64,000 nt of DNA from Siphonodentalium dalli. Taxonomy: Eukaryota > Mollusca > Scaphopoda > Gadilida > Siphonodentaliidae. The notes below the pieces were generated by a model. That model searched no databases and was not told the DNA's origin. It saw only the letters and a list, made by a program, of their open reading frames with translations. Location: positions 155,689,577-155,753,576 of the forward strand of contig CP136065.1 of the NCBI GenBank assembly GCA_032622095.1, given 5' to 3'. The translations under genes and the position numbers were made by a program. Positions 1-11,541 of this stretch are shown here, piece by piece (the stretch's first letter is position 1; each line of letters starts with the position of its first letter).

Positions 1-1736
1 CAACCACCCTTATCACCCATGTTTATCTCCTATATGGTCAACACTAACTAACCCAACACAAATAGAATATCATAATTATATTCTAAGTAACATAATAATA
101 AAGTGCCAGCATTGACATCGACATCATTGTGCTAAGACCTCACACCACTGCGCGTGCCGATATTACACGTGTGTCTTACTGAAAACACGAGACCGAGTGT
201 AGGGGCTAATTATGTGATAAATGTAAATATTATATTGAACACACACGTCACTTATGGAGTGGTATGATCAGTCTATAGGACGGAAGAAGTTAGAATAATT
301 AAATTCGAATACATTTCTCTAATATAGCTCGGGGACTTCTTCTATAAACGAAATTCGTAATTGATTGAGGGGGGTGTGGGTGATAATCGCCAGGAGTTAG
401 CCTTGCCGAGGGGCTCTGACGTATGTGTATTATATAGATATGTCTATCGCGCGAACGCAGACTGTTTATGGATTAGGAGTTCTTCATGTGATCCGCATCT
501 AACTAAACAAATCACATTTCTACCAATATAATCAGTCATGTAATTGCTTCAACGTAGATAATCTACAGATATACTTCTTTCGACTAGCGTAATATCATGG
601 ACGTATAGCGGATAAATTCGATTGTGTTGACTGTAACCTCCTAAAAACTCGGGCCTATAAATCACAAACTGCTATTTGGCATCGACATTTTACAGTATAT
701 ATTAGGTAGGATAATGACCGACCCGACAACGACCGTCGTGAATGCGTCTGTTTCCCGGAATTAAGTGCGGGGTAAACTGGTTAATTTATCCACAGAACGA
801 CACGAGTGTGTTAATGGGTTTGTTGACCGACGAAATATTATGTGCTAGTTGCATAGAGATTTTAACGCAGTGCAAGTGTACATTTACTTTTGTGATTTCG
901 AACTCCCAATTTGTTCATTTAAGGGAGAATCAGTCTGGGGGGTTGAGATAAAAGTTGGAATGTTCCTAATTCAGTCGACGTGATGTACATGTAAAAATGT
1001 GGGGATGAAAAATATAATTATGAAATGAAAAAAAAATTAATGAGTCAATGTAGCATCAACTTTGCCGCTGTATAACATTCTCCTGTATATGCATGTCCAG
1101 GTATGAAGACATTGTTTTGTAAGCAATGATTTTAATTTTGATATGCAATGGTCTATATGTTGACGCGGAAGGATAGAACCGACCGACGAGAGGCGCAGCT
1201 TCGAGTTATATCCTTCCGCGATGGTACAAGTGCCGTATCAACAAACCAATTAACACACGTGTCGTTCTTTGTTTATTACAAGTCACCCGTCTCAGAATCG
1301 TGCATTAAAAATACAGGCTTAGGAATTTTTTTTTTTGCTTCTCAGACATCACCGCATGAAAAGAATAGCCCGCGTTGGACCATTTTAATTTCAATTTTTG
1401 GATGAGTCATCGACCAACCTGACATTGGTGACCTTTGCACAGTATAAGTAAGTGACCCTGCAAGATAGTGTTTTCCCCTTCTTACGCTATTGCGATCGAA
1501 GGCACGAAAACCAGAGCAGTTTGACAAGCGGTGTACATGTAAATTGGCCATGTTTATGATGGTTATTTTAGGTTTTATCGCCTATCATCCACTGCGGTAC
1601 ATATATCGTCTCTAATTATAGTCAGCGGAATAAGTGAATCAAGACTTCCTATGAAAGTTTGGAAGATAACTTTATATTTTCGGTTCGACGGTATTTACGT
1701 TCCGTATTTTTTATATGAATCGGATTCGGATTGGTA
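1..1736. other. No recognisable gene or repeat
   Basis: AT-rich unique-looking sequence. Short open frames here have no recognisable domain and no splice-bounded conserved segment. I see no homology to the receptor exons elsewhere in the window. If the receptor gene continues to lower coordinates on the minus strand, this is intron. Confidence 0.5.
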
Positions 1737-2076
1737 TAGTTGTGCGTGTTGTTAAAAATTGTTGTGCCGATATTAAAATCATATCAATATATACATATCA
1801 TAGGTAATCCCTATATGATGTATGGGTAGTACAATGTCATACTTTGTCATTCTTTATATCAGTTTAAATTAGTTTAAATCCATTACAAAGTTCTCCCTAC
1901 ATTTTATAGACCTGGAAGGTATAATAACCCATCTTACTATAATGGGCAAAAAACAAACAATGAAAATAAAACCGTCGCCCCCGCATTGAGTTTAAAACAA
2001 AATGCCTGAAAATCAAATATCTTTTTTGTTTGGCCTTACAAGGTTTATTTATAGGTACATAGGGTGCTTGTTTTGT
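1737..2076. repeat. 340-bp dispersed repeat, copy 1
   Basis: Nearly the same sequence recurs in the same orientation at 7004-7336. It starts at tagttgtgcgtgttgtt and ends at gggtgcttgttttgtc. The two copies differ by scattered substitutions and small indels, for example around the poly-T at 7246. The flanks differ, so this is a dispersed element and not a duplication of the whole locus. It has no coding potential. I do not see clear terminal inverted repeats, so its class is unknown. Confidence 0.85.
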
Positions 2077-2302
2077 CCTGATTTTATACGATTTAACATT
2101 GTTAATCCAGAACTTTCTATCTCTCATATATGGACTATCTGCAGAAACCACCATTCGGCCAAAGAAGACAGTTTCATTTCAATTGGTTTACTGTGTACAC
2201 CAATGTATACAAGAAAACTAAGATGCATGCATCAGGTCGGCCGTGAACTATCTACCATAGAATTGTTGTAGCTATCGATTATACATTTTGAAACACCTGT
2301 CT

Positions 2303-2355
2303 GTATGTATGTATGTATGTATGTGTGTATGCGTGAATGCATGTGTGTATGTGTT
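2303..2355. repeat. (GTAT)n microsatellite
   Basis: A run of GTAT units decaying into GTGTGTAT and GCATGTGTG variants. It is a simple repeat with no other content. Confidence 0.9.
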
Positions 2356-2636
2356 ATAGACTCTAACACTGGTCGAATTTGGTATTTAACGTGTCAACTT
2401 GACCTCGCTCATAGGCATGTTTCTGGACCTTGACCGATCCGACTAAAAATTTGTGTGTAGGACTACTTCGATCCCGGGAGCAATATGGACGGGTCCAATT
2501 TCACGTGGGACCATGTTCTCGAACGTGCTGATATAGGCATGTTTCTGGACCAATTGAACAATAGTTTGGCCAGACGCTGTATATACTGGGTACTGTCCAG
2601 ATGGAGGCGATCACAAAAAAAAATCCCTAACTAGCC

Positions 2637-3172
2637 CGAACGAAGTCGAGTACATCAGCTAGTTTAATATATATTTTGGACATTTGTCTGTCTGTTTGTC
2701 TGTTAGCTATGGCCGGGAAAACTGCCGGACAGATTTGACGAAATTTGATACCTAGGGGAAAATTATTTCCAGGGAGTATTTTGGACGGGTCAAATCTTGA
2801 TCCCGACCTGACTTTGACATTCAAAAAGATCAATTCAAGGTCAAATCTGGTAAAACGGAAGTATTTCAACGAAATTTGATACCTACTGTTACTTTTGTCC
2901 CAGGAGTGTTTCGGGTGGGTCAAATCATGACCCTGACCTGATCTTGACATTCAAAATTGTCAATTCAAGGTCAAATCGGGTATAAAGCCGGGCGGATTTG
3001 GACGGGTACTTTTGTCGTGACTTTTGTCCGGGGAGTGTTTTGGACGGGTCAAATCGTGACCCCGACATGACCTTCACCTTTAAAATAGTCAATTCAAGGT
3101 TAAATCGCGCATTTCTCCGAAAATCAGAGGGGAACATCCCGGACGAAGTGGGGTCCACGAGCTACTATTATA
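2637..3172 (+). mobile_element. Helitron-like non-autonomous element with internal tandem units
   Basis: The block opens with acgaagtcgagtacatcagctagt, a motif like the 3' ends of animal Helitron/Helentron elements, where a ..cagctagt end is common knowledge. It closes with a related acgaagtggggtccacgagctac at about 3138-3164. Between them are a (TTTGTCTG)n stretch and three degenerate units of about 140 bp. Each unit contains a gacgggtcaaatc core followed by caattcaaggt. Open frames on both strands here follow this periodicity and are not genes. Assigning it to Helitrons is inference from the end motifs only; no Rep/helicase gene is present. Confidence 0.5.
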
Positions 3173-4299
3173 TATTTCTAGATTTAGTTACAAACTAAAT
3201 ACCTGTATATTGTACAAAGAAATGTTTGACAAATATATCTGTATCAATATTACCATACGGGTCATTAAAATAGATACGACGAAACAAATTTTGAAGGGTG
3301 CATGTATCAGGTAAATTTTTATATTTCAAATGATGACAGGAATGCAGAAAGTTGAAGTACCTACGTAATACTGGCTATCCGCATGAAGAGATATACATGT
3401 ATATAAAAACCAGATGAGGGATATGTCTGTACAGTTGCTAAACAATTCAGTCATGCAAAAGATACCAAATTGCTGCCTGTGGTAATGTTTTTTAACGAAA
3501 TTCGGGAAAATTAGATTACTCTCACACTGGTTATCCAGAAGATAATTGTGGAATCTGATGACGATCGGACAAGGGGTCTCGTCTGTAGGATCAACCAAAT
3601 TATTTAGCCATAAAAATAGTAAAATTGAAGATCACCGCTGGCAGTGATGTCTTCACAAGGACAGTTTGAGAACAAAATATGGCTCACATTTAGCGGTGAC
3701 CCAAAATATCCACATAAGAAAAAGTTCTCCAATAAAAGCTGGCTGCAGGGTGCGCCAATTGATTCAAATTCGAAATTTAGCAGGGTGTACTGCTTGTGGC
3801 CATGTTTTCCCCGCAAATTTGATAGACTGATGGACAAAACCACTGAATCCGTTGAATCAATATACATGTATACATGGATTAATTTATATGCATTGTTATA
3901 CACAGTACTGGTATATAAAGGTACTGAAAATAACTATATTACTAGTATACACAAAATAAACCATATATCATGGCTATGGGTTCTAATATCCGAACATATG
4001 ACAGCTGAGAACTTGGTATGAATTAAAGAGTGGTGGTTTCTCAAGCATATCTAACCCTCCACGTTAGAAACATGCCATTAAATGTCATAAGTATAATCTA
4101 GCTTGAGGACAGAAGTGATCCATAAAACCCCCTTAATTCAACCAGGTCCTCGCGCGATGTATGATCGATCACATGATGATCTAGGGGGATTAGAATTGAT
4201 GTATAAAAACAGCACTGCATGTAATTATAAAATAAAATAGTGCTACATCTTATTACGATTATTGCCATATATAATCAGTGATTATACAGACAGTCTGAC
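3173..4299. other. No recognisable gene or repeat
   Basis: AT-rich sequence. The overlapping open frames at 3604-4021 are uninformative on either strand. No splice-bounded conserved exon was recognised. Confidence 0.4.
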
Positions 4300-4594
4300 A
4301 AAATAAAGTTTCAGTGACACTCTATCCGAAGAGGGGAATAATTTCATCTGTTACAGTCAATGGAGCAATTATGAATCTGGAAAGGTGAAATTTCTAAGTA
4401 ATACTAGATATCGACATGACGCGATAAAATATAACGTAAATGCAATATGGCCGCTGGCGACCATTTTTTCCTATGAAATTAAAAAAATATTTGATAGCTC
4501 TCATCTGATAGATCAATATCAAGATAAATATGAAGTTCGGTGATGATCGGATGAGTGAAGTGGACTGTGGTCTGTGCTAAACGGTTTAGTAATG
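4300..4594 (+). repeat. Diverged single-unit copy of the 28-kb array element
   Basis: The order of motifs matches the left end of the element at 28346: a gtgacact segment, ggggaataatttcat, gtcaatggagcaatta, then atggccgctggcgaccatt, and finally a tgatgatcgga segment with tgtgctaaacggtttagt. This copy holds one old monomer instead of the long array. It shows that the monomer predates the amplification at 28.5-31.5 kb. Confidence 0.6.
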
Positions 4595-4895
4595 CTTAAA
4601 AAGATTCTTACCTTAATATTTTTATGTTCACTTTATAAACTTCACTGAGTCATCTTTGTCATGTATTGAGTTTGATATCTTTTGTTAACAGTTTATAAAT
4701 CATGTATGTCTCATGTTTGTTATTTTAATTTATGTGTTTATTATCATTAAATAAAGTTGCATTCCTTAAAAAGATTCTTACCTCAATGTTTTTATGTTCA
4801 CTTTATAAACTCCACTGAGTCATCTTTGTCATGTATTGAATTTGATATCTTTTGTTAACAGTTTATAAATTATGTATGTCTCGTGTTCGTTATTA
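4595..4895. repeat. Two-copy tandem repeat, 170-bp period
   Basis: The segment beginning cttaaaaagattcttacc at 4595 starts again at 4765. The copies match closely through gttcactttataaac and tttgttaacagtttataaat. Each copy has AT-rich sequence resembling a retroelement or mRNA 3' end; aaataaagttgc occurs at the end of the first unit. It could be the tandem tail of a retroelement. Confidence 0.85.
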
Positions 4896-5544
4896 TATTA
4901 TATACACTTTATAGTGTGTTTTCAGAACGAAAACAAATTGAATAAAATCAACAAATTTGTAAATTTAAAAACAATTCAAACGTTGTTGTATTCCATGTCC
5001 TAGCCCGGACATATACACCAAATCTTTTATTCCGTATCGGACTCGGGTACATGTTATAGTAGGTACCGAATTGACACACGTCGACTGGGCGAGTTGGCCC
5101 TGGGGCGATTAGGCCGATTCCGGCACATTCTAGAATTTACCGTATGTATCCGTTTACGCGTAGTTTACTTTAGAAAGTTCCGCAATTAATACCGTAAATA
5201 GAGCGACCTTATTTGACAGAGAATGCCTCTGTTATTGATTATCAAGTTGCTGTACATTAAAAACGACAAATTCACATGCTCGTTCAAGCGCAGTTAGTCT
5301 ATTTTCCCCATGTTAAAGGACATCCACAAATACTAAATAACGCTAACCTACTGCCGAATGTTTGACACGACAACTGTTAACATATTTGGGCTGAATTCAT
5401 CTGACGCGGTATTATTCCTCAAAATAAACAACAAAACCATCGTTACTTGGAAATGTAGTTTGGGCTAACATTTACATAAATCCTCCAGATCAATTATCCG
5501 ACACACACGTCAGATGAAAAAGTCACATGAAGTAACCGGCCAAA
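4896..5544. other. No recognisable gene or repeat
   Basis: AT-rich sequence that turns slightly more GC-rich around 5080-5130. I see no coding or repeat signature. Confidence 0.35.
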
Positions 5545-5850
5545 TTGGCCGAAATGACTGATTCTGTATGTGACCATTGTCAAATTCCCTACATTGACAT
5601 CGTTACCCATGTCGTTAATGCTTGTATGTTTCTTAATCAGTTACGCAACCAAATCTGGTACGAATTCATTGATATTTTTACTGTGGAATGTTACCTGTTC
5701 ATCAATAGTATGAGTTGGATACAACAAACTGCATTATTCCTCGGGTATATCCCACCAAATCTAGATGAATATGTTGAGGACACAGTCGCATTTTGTCGTT
5801 TCTTCATCTCCTCAACATCGAAGTTATGGAAAATGTGGGTATACTAACTA
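5545..5850 (+). pseudogene. LINE ORF2 C-terminal fragment (zinc-knuckle end)
   Basis: A 100-residue open frame. Its start, CDHCQIPYIDIVTHVVNAC, has the CxxC...HxxxxC spacing seen at the C-terminus of many LINE reverse transcriptase polyproteins. The same architecture closes the reverse transcriptase at 50623-52790 (CMLCGHTYNNEIGHITDSC). The hydrophobic segment after it matches the length of that protein's final region. No reverse transcriptase core lies upstream, so this is a truncated remnant. Host function is unlikely. The first methionine is not a meaningful start. Confidence 0.6.
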
Positions 5851-5934
5851 CTTGAAATTTTGAGACGTAATCCATAGCAGATGATTGTTAGCAGTGTAAT
5901 TGTCCGCCGACCCAACGGGTTCGGAGGACTATTA

Positions 5935-6560
5935 TAATCAGCCTGTGTGTGCGTCCGTGTGTGCGTGCGTGCGTGCGTCCATGCGTCCGAGGTTTCCGGA
6001 TGATAACTTTAGTTAGAGTGAACTGTATGTGGGTTTACTAGCAGAAAAGACAAGTCAAGTTCGAATTCTGGTTCCGTCCGCCAATTTTCACCAGAGTTAT
6101 GCCCCCTTTTCGACTTAGAATTTGACCGTCTGTTAACATTTTTGGTTTCCGACCGATAACTCCAGTTTGGATTATTTGATCTGAACCAAAGTTGGTATGT
6201 GTATTTTCCAGCTAAAGATACAGGATAAGTTCGAATATGGGTTCCGTCCAATTATTTTTACATGAGTTACGGCCCTTTTTTTACTTAGAATTTGACCGTC
6301 TGTTAACATTTTTGGTTTCCGACAGATAACTCCAGTTTGGATTATTTGATCTGAACCAAAGTTGGTATGTGTCTTTCTCCCAGCAAAACACAGGTCAAGT
6401 TCGAATTCGGGTTCCGCCCGCCAATTTTCACCAGAGTTATGTCCCTTTTTTACTTAGAATTTTTGCCACTTTGAGGTTTCCGGATGATAACTTTAGTAAA
6501 TGTGTACTGAATGAAATTAAATTTGGTATGTATGTTTACTAGCACTAAAGACAGGTTTTT
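5935..6560. repeat. Four-unit tandem repeat, 155-170-bp period
   Basis: The phrase ggtttccgacNgataact recurs at about 5990, 6146, 6316 and 6474. Each time a block follows with gaaccaaagttggtatgtgt and gggttccgNccgccaatttt. A gtgcgtgcgtgcgtcc microsatellite precedes the first unit (5945-5990). Such GTCCG-led tandem families are common in marine invertebrate genomes; that link is general knowledge and not a match I can run. Confidence 0.85.
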
Positions 6561-6913
6561 ATGCGCAAACAACGGTCGTATCAAGCCGACACTTAGAGGC
6601 GAACATGAGGTCTACCGACCTTTTATTTATACTTAAGCTTGGATTCTGCACCCATAATTTCGGGTCGATTTTAATATGACATGTTCATACGTGTGTGTAA
6701 TATTATGTCTCATAGTATATTCTCATATTAAGAACATAGTATCATTATGAGTGTTCGTGTATACGAGAATGTTTATATTAACTTTGTATATTGAGTTCTT
6801 GTTCATATTTGTCTGCGTGGATTTAGGTGAGATTTTGAACATCAACATGGGTCTGCCTGTGTATCAGATAGTCATGTGTAAATGTTCAAAATATTCCATT
6901 GATTTCGCTAACA

Positions 6914-6950
6914 GTATCATCATCATCATCATCATCATCATCATCTTCAC

Positions 6951-6982
<32 letters not shown>

Positions 6983-6998
6983 CCATTATCATCAGCAT
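6914..6998. repeat. (ATC)n trinucleotide microsatellite
   Basis: An uninterrupted run of atc with two interruptions (ttcacc and accatt). Frames across it read as poly-Ile or poly-Met and are artefacts of the repeat. It abuts the second copy of the 340-bp dispersed repeat. Confidence 0.95.
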
Positions 6999-7003
6999 CG
7001 TGG

Positions 7004-7336
7004 TAGTTGTGCGTGTTGTTAAAAATTGTTGTGCCGATATTAAAATCATATCAATATATACATATAATTCTAGGTAATCCCTATATAATGTATGGGTAGT
7101 ACAATGTCTTACTTTGTCATTCTTCATATCAGTTTAAATTAGTTTATATCCATTACAAAGTTCTCCCTACATTTTCTAGGCCTGTGAAGGTATAATAACC
7201 CCAAAAAAAACAATGAAAATAAAACCTAATTCGCCCCCGCATTGAGTTTTTTTTTTTTAAATGCCTGAAAAAAAATAATCTTTTTTGTTTGGCCTTACAA
7301 GGTTTATTTATAGGTACATAGGGTGCTTGTTTTGTC
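7004..7336. repeat. 340-bp dispersed repeat, copy 2
   Basis: Direct copy of 1737-2076. Here the repeat follows the ATC microsatellite immediately and includes a run of nine or ten T near 7246-7256. The right boundary falls at tttgtc, as in copy 1. Confidence 0.85.
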
Positions 7337-7494
7337 ATGTGTGATGATGCTTTTATAGGATATAAAATAGTAGATATGAATCGAGGACGCCTGTCAGGAA
7401 AAGCTTCTATCTATTAATATAAATTCTATTTAAAATTTCTTATGACATTAGTGGGACTAGTTTTATGGGCTATTTTTGTTTATAGCAGAATAAT

Positions 7495-8265
7495 TTAGAG
7501 GGTACCAAAAGAGAGGGCTAGATTGAGAGAGAAAAAGAGAGATAGCGAGAGAGAGGGAGAGAGAGAGGGCGAAAGATGAGGGAGAATACAGTGCGAGATG
7601 GTGAGTGGAATAGAGAGCGAGAGGAGGGGTAGAAATCTAGGGGGTATATATAGCAAGATGGGACGAGGAAATAGAGAGCGAGACGGGGCGGAAAAAGAGA
7701 GTGCGAAGGGGGAGATAGAGCGAGAGGGGAGGTGGATAGGGGGAGAGAGCAAGATGCGAGAAGAGAGAGCGAGCGAGGGATGAGAAAGCAAGGGGGAGAG
7801 CGAGTAATGGAAGGGGAGCGATGTGACGCGGGTAGGGGAATAGAGAGAGAGAGAGAGGTATGGGAGAGAGGGCGATGGGGAGTTAGAATGAGAGGGCGAG
7901 GACGTAGCAGGAAATAGAGGACGAGGGGCAGGGGAACATGAGGGGATGAGAGGGAGTGCGAGGGGAGGGGCGCGAGGGGAGGGGACGAGAGGGCGAGGGG
8001 GGTTACGAATGGGAGCGGAAGAGAGGGGAGGGGAAAGAGATAGCGAGGAGTATGAGAAGAGAGGGATTGATGGGTAGGGGTAGGGGAAGAGAGAGGATGG
8101 CTGGATGGAGATGGGTGGGGATGGAGATGGGGGGGGGGGGGTAATAGAAAGTGAGGGAGAAAGGGGAGGGGAAACCAGAGATAGAAGGGAGGGGAGATAT
8201 GGAGAGGGGAGGAGGTGATAGAGCGAGTGGGATGAGAGGGAGGGAGGGAGGGAGGGAGAGAACTC
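7495..8265. repeat. 770-bp purine-only strand (G/A-rich mirror-like tract)
   Basis: The plus strand is almost free of pyrimidines for about 770 bases. It mixes gagaga, ggggag and gggagg units with sporadic cg. The minus strand therefore contains a long open frame rich in Ser, Pro and Leu, which is a composition artefact. Homopurine-homopyrimidine tracts of this length can adopt triplex (H-DNA) structure; that is established for such tracts in general, not shown here. Confidence 0.9.
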
Positions 8266-8522
8266 TATATTGTTAGCACCCTCAGTCAAGGAAAATTGCA
8301 GTCAGCTAAGAGATTTACCGCGAACTACGATAGAAATAAATCACTTTATATGACGTCATAGAGAAATAATATACCCCCAGTCTCGAGTGATTAAAAACTA
8401 TAATTTCACTATCGAATTATGTCACTTTAACTGGCGCGTTGTGTAATCATATACGCGCTATCGAAATTGATGCGTCTTGGGTATATGATTCGGATTTCTG
8501 GTTAATCAGATGTTTATAGTGG

Positions 8523-8669
8523 AATATATCACTTTATTGCACTGGTGACGTGAAATAATTCATTCCAGACAGGGAATATTTTGTAAAACACTCGAGCCCA
8601 AAGCGCTCTCGTGTTTGTGTCCCTGCCTCTCATGATTTAGTTCACGTCACCAGTTCAATAAAGTGATTA
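8523..8669. repeat. Hairpin element with 30-bp inverted arms
   Basis: The left arm at 8523-8553 contains actttattgcactggtgacg. The right arm at 8641-8669 contains cgtcaccagttcaataaagt. The spacer is about 87 bases. A related tcactttatatgacgtca occurs at 8340, which suggests a larger decayed foldback from about 8330. No coding content. Confidence 0.75.
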
Positions 8670-8916
8670 CTCTCTATTTTATTCACAAAGTAGCTAATTG
8701 AAGTCTCGAAATCGCAATTTATAAATATAATGTTGTTGCTGTTGTTGTAATTGTGGCCCGAAAGAGATAGACCATCTATAATAGAGTAGAATTTTATAAA
8801 ATGGTCGCTGAAAAGGTTGGAATTTACATTAAAACTATCAGAGCATCTTATTCTATATATTTTCTAGTCTGGAATTACCAACTGCTGTTATTTTAGGAAT
8901 AATATTCCAAAATTAA

Positions 8917-9166
8917 CCCTTTCTTCACTAAGTGGATTTTCCCAACAAGTTATAAAAGTATATATATTGGAATGGTCTATCATTTTGTTGTAGGGTTGTC
9001 CACGAAAAATGAGCAGAGGACAGATATACATATTTTTTAAGTGCAGAAGGATTCAGATTAACTGGTGGGAAATGTTCAGTTAATAAGTTGGTTGTTTTTG
9101 TTGAACTAATTAACTGAACATTTCAAACGGGAATTACTCGTCAATAAGTATTTTGTATAGAAAGGG
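8917..9166. mobile_element. TTAA-flanked MITE, 250 bp
   Basis: Flanked by TTAA at 8913-8916 and 9167-9170. The ends are inverted: CCCTTTCTT on the left and AAGAAAGGG-like (gtatagaaaggg) on the right. TTAA target duplications plus ends starting CCC are typical of piggyBac-type transposons. A decayed relative lies at 61156-61367 and shares ttggaatggtctat and tcgtcaataagtatt. It is non-autonomous, with no open frame. Confidence 0.7.
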
Positions 9167-9597
9167 TTAAGAAATGGAGCACATCCAGGATACGGATCGC
9201 GGGACACGTTTGGTTCCATAGGAGGATTTACGTAGCGAGTCTAGCGACAGTGGGATTTGGGGTCAAATTGTCAATAGTTGGATATTTCATGCCTTATGTA
9301 TATAATTAGAAAAAGTCTTTCGATCCGTATGCACATACGTGTAAATAAACCTATGGAACAAAAACAAAATTTGTTAAATATATAAATTTTGTTTTTTAAT
9401 TTAATATTTTAATGAGTTTTATATTGAACTCCTTGTTCAATGTAACATTATTCTTTTCTTTTTTTTAAATTAAATTTGATTTTTTTTAAATACTAATTTT
9501 GAAAAATAACTAATGCCGTTATAACATCCGCTCGAGTATCCCGAGTTATCGCACCAAATTTGGTTGAAATCGGTCCAGGATTCTGGGAGAAAATCGT

Positions 9598-9624
9598 GTA
9601 CAGACAGACAGACAGGCAGACAGA
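9598..9624. repeat. (ACAG)n microsatellite at the end of a dispersed segment
   Basis: A cagacagacagacaggcaga run follows gcaccaaatttggttgaaatcgg. That phrase is a common dispersed-element tail in invertebrates; the claim of wide distribution is from general knowledge. Confidence 0.75.
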
Positions 9625-9640
9625 AGACATGTTCTGATCA

Positions 9641-10762
9641 GAGACGTGGCGACAGGGTGGTGTTGGGGGGTGTCTCACCCCCAACGTTGGTCAAAATTTT
9701 CAACAGTTCGAAGTTTCATACCTGCCAAAACATTAGTTGGAAATTTTACAACAACAATAGGTTGAAAATGTTCTTGTAGTTTGATTTCCAAACAATTTAT
9801 TGTGGGGAATTAATTGTTTTGGACCAATATTTGCATATTTTCCAATTTTTGTTAAAATTTTTGGACTGAAATGGTCATCAGTTGGAAATTTTCCAACCTT
9901 ATGGGGGCGACAGGTTGGAAATTTCCAACACTTGGAAAGCTTGTGTCTTGGTCCCTCCCCCGTGGTCAGTAAAATACTGCTAGTTAATTTAAGAAAACAA
10001 TATTGTCATACATTTGGTTAACATTGTCATTGGAATTGTCATCAGTTGGAAATTTTCCAACCTAAGTGGGTGTGTCAGGTTTGAAATTTCCAACTCTAGG
10101 AAGGCTTGAGGCTATAGTCTAGATGCTAGGATTTTGCGATTTTCTTGTTCAGATTTCAAAATTTTCCCACGCCGGGCCGAACCATGGTCAGCCCGGTGTA
10201 TCATTGTTCCTCCCCCGTGGCCAATAAAAAACTGCTAATTAGTTAAAGAAAATAATCAACAATTTTACTACATTTGGTCAAACTTGTGGACTGAAATTGT
10301 CATCAGTTGGAGAATTTTCCAACCTGAGGGGGAGCATGAGGTTTGAAATCTCCAACACTAGGAAAGCTTCAGTTGAGGAAAGTCTAGATGCTAGGATTTG
10401 CGATTTTCTTGTATAGTTTTCAAAATTTTCTCACACAGATCCGAACAACCATGGTCAGCCCTGTGTGTCCTGCTCTCTTGCCCGTAGCCGTGTGCATTTG
10501 TCTGGAGTCAGACCACTAGATGTTAGGATTTATGCAATTTTTCAGGTTAAAATATCTGATTGTTCTCATACCGGGAATATAGAACCATGGTTTATGAATA
10601 TATAGCATATTAGGCCTGAACACTGAGGTGCAAAGGGAGGGGGTGCAAATGGAATTAAGCAAAACTTGTGTTTGGTCTGATTCTGATTCAAGAGGGGGGA
10701 GGTGCAGTTGGAATTTGCCAAGGTGGACCCCCCCCCAACGGATACCCTCTAGCCACGTCCCT
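9641..10762. mobile_element. Terminal-inverted-repeat element built of tandem palindromes (TTGGAAA..TTTCCAA family)
   Basis: The left end reads gacgtggcgacagggt and the right end, in reverse, gacgtggctagagggt, so the termini are inverted repeats. Inside, a unit of 150-260 bp recurs at about 9850, 10030 and 10275. It is built around cagttggaaattttccaacc plus ggtttgaaatttccaac. A shorter relative in the opposite orientation sits at 34826-35285. No open frame resembles a transposase, so it is non-autonomous. Confidence 0.65.
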
Positions 10763-10782
10763 GGTCCTGCACCCATAAACAG

Positions 10783-10830
10783 TACTGATAACGTCGTGAT
10801 ATGGCCTAGTGGCTGAGGTAACTATAAATA
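10783..10830 (+). repeat. Possible tRNA-derived SINE head
   Basis: The segment gtcgtgatatggcctagtggctga contains tggcctagtgg, which fits the tRNA A-box consensus. A related segment, gtcgtgacatggtttagtggctga, occurs at about 37683-37706. A good B box at the right spacing is not obvious in either. The shared segment is certain; its tRNA origin is a guess. Confidence 0.3.
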
Positions 10831-10862
10831 CTATATGTGTGCCTTTACGAAAACTAAATTTA

Positions 10863-11222
10863 ATTAGTTTGGTCGAAGGCCATGCCAAGAATTAAAGACA
10901 AATTCGATTGATTGAGGACCTTGCTCTCCACACATAAATGAAGTAACGCGATGTGCCACATGTGTGAAGGAACAAAGTGATTGATAGCCTATGTTCGGGT
11001 TTATCCTCCTCGTGGGACACATTATATATTTTGGAAATGATAAAGCTATAGTGGTCGTTTTACTGAAACTGATAATTGAAAAGCTATTCAATTTCAATTC
11101 GTATTGATCGTGTGACAGGCAAGACATATCTACCATCCACAGTTCCTATTCCGCGAACAAGAAAGTTTTATTCCGAATGAATGAACCATAATATAGTTAT
11201 TGAACTATTCTAATCTAAACTT

Positions 11223-11226
<4 letters not shown>
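10863..11226. other. No recognisable gene or repeat
   Basis: AT-rich sequence between the SINE-like segment and the GA microsatellite. No domain was recognised in either strand. Confidence 0.35.
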
Positions 11227-11286
<60 letters not shown>

Positions 11287-11394
11287 AGAGAAAGGGGGAG
11301 AGATAGATAGAGAGAGATATATATAGAGAGATAGAGAGATAGAGAGAGAGCGCGCGAGAGAGAGAGAGAGAGGGGGGATAGAGGGAGAGCGAGA

Positions 11395-11469
<75 letters not shown>
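11227..11469. repeat. (GA)n microsatellite, about 240 bp
   Basis: Two long pure GA runs (11227-11270 and about 11400-11469) separated by degenerate gagata and gagagc sequence. The minus-strand frame reads as Leu-Ser repeats and is not a gene. Confidence 0.95.
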
Positions 11470-11472
<3 letters not shown>

Positions 11473-11504
11473 GCTGCAGCCAATGAAATCACTGCTAGAT
11501 TTAC

Positions 11505-11541
11505 CTAAGTGGTCATAACTTACAAGTTATGACCACTAAAC
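11505..11541. repeat. Short palindrome at the end of the 400-bp repeat
   Basis: taagtggtcataactt is followed after one base by acaagttatgaccacta, giving a near-perfect hairpin. In the second copy of this repeat (48141-48284) the same place holds a much longer hairpin, with 62-bp arms. Confidence 0.8.

Noticed and set aside
5545-5850. Possible host zinc-finger gene
   Set aside because: The CxxC...HxxxxC layout and following hydrophobic region match the tails of the LINE proteins in this window better. No exon signals.
6751-7127. Frames with poly-Ile or poly-Met
   Set aside because: They cross the (ATC)n microsatellite and the 340-bp dispersed repeat.
7495-8289. 264-codon minus-strand frame rich in Ser, Pro and Leu
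   Set aside because: It is a product of the purine-only strand. Stop codons need both purines and T in the right order, which this composition avoids. No domain and no codon bias.
10783-10870. Functional tRNA gene
   Set aside because: Only an A-box-like segment is present. No cloverleaf, no proper B box and no acceptor stem pairing.
11205-11492. 95-codon Leu-Ser repeat frame
   Set aside because: Translation of the (GA)n microsatellite.
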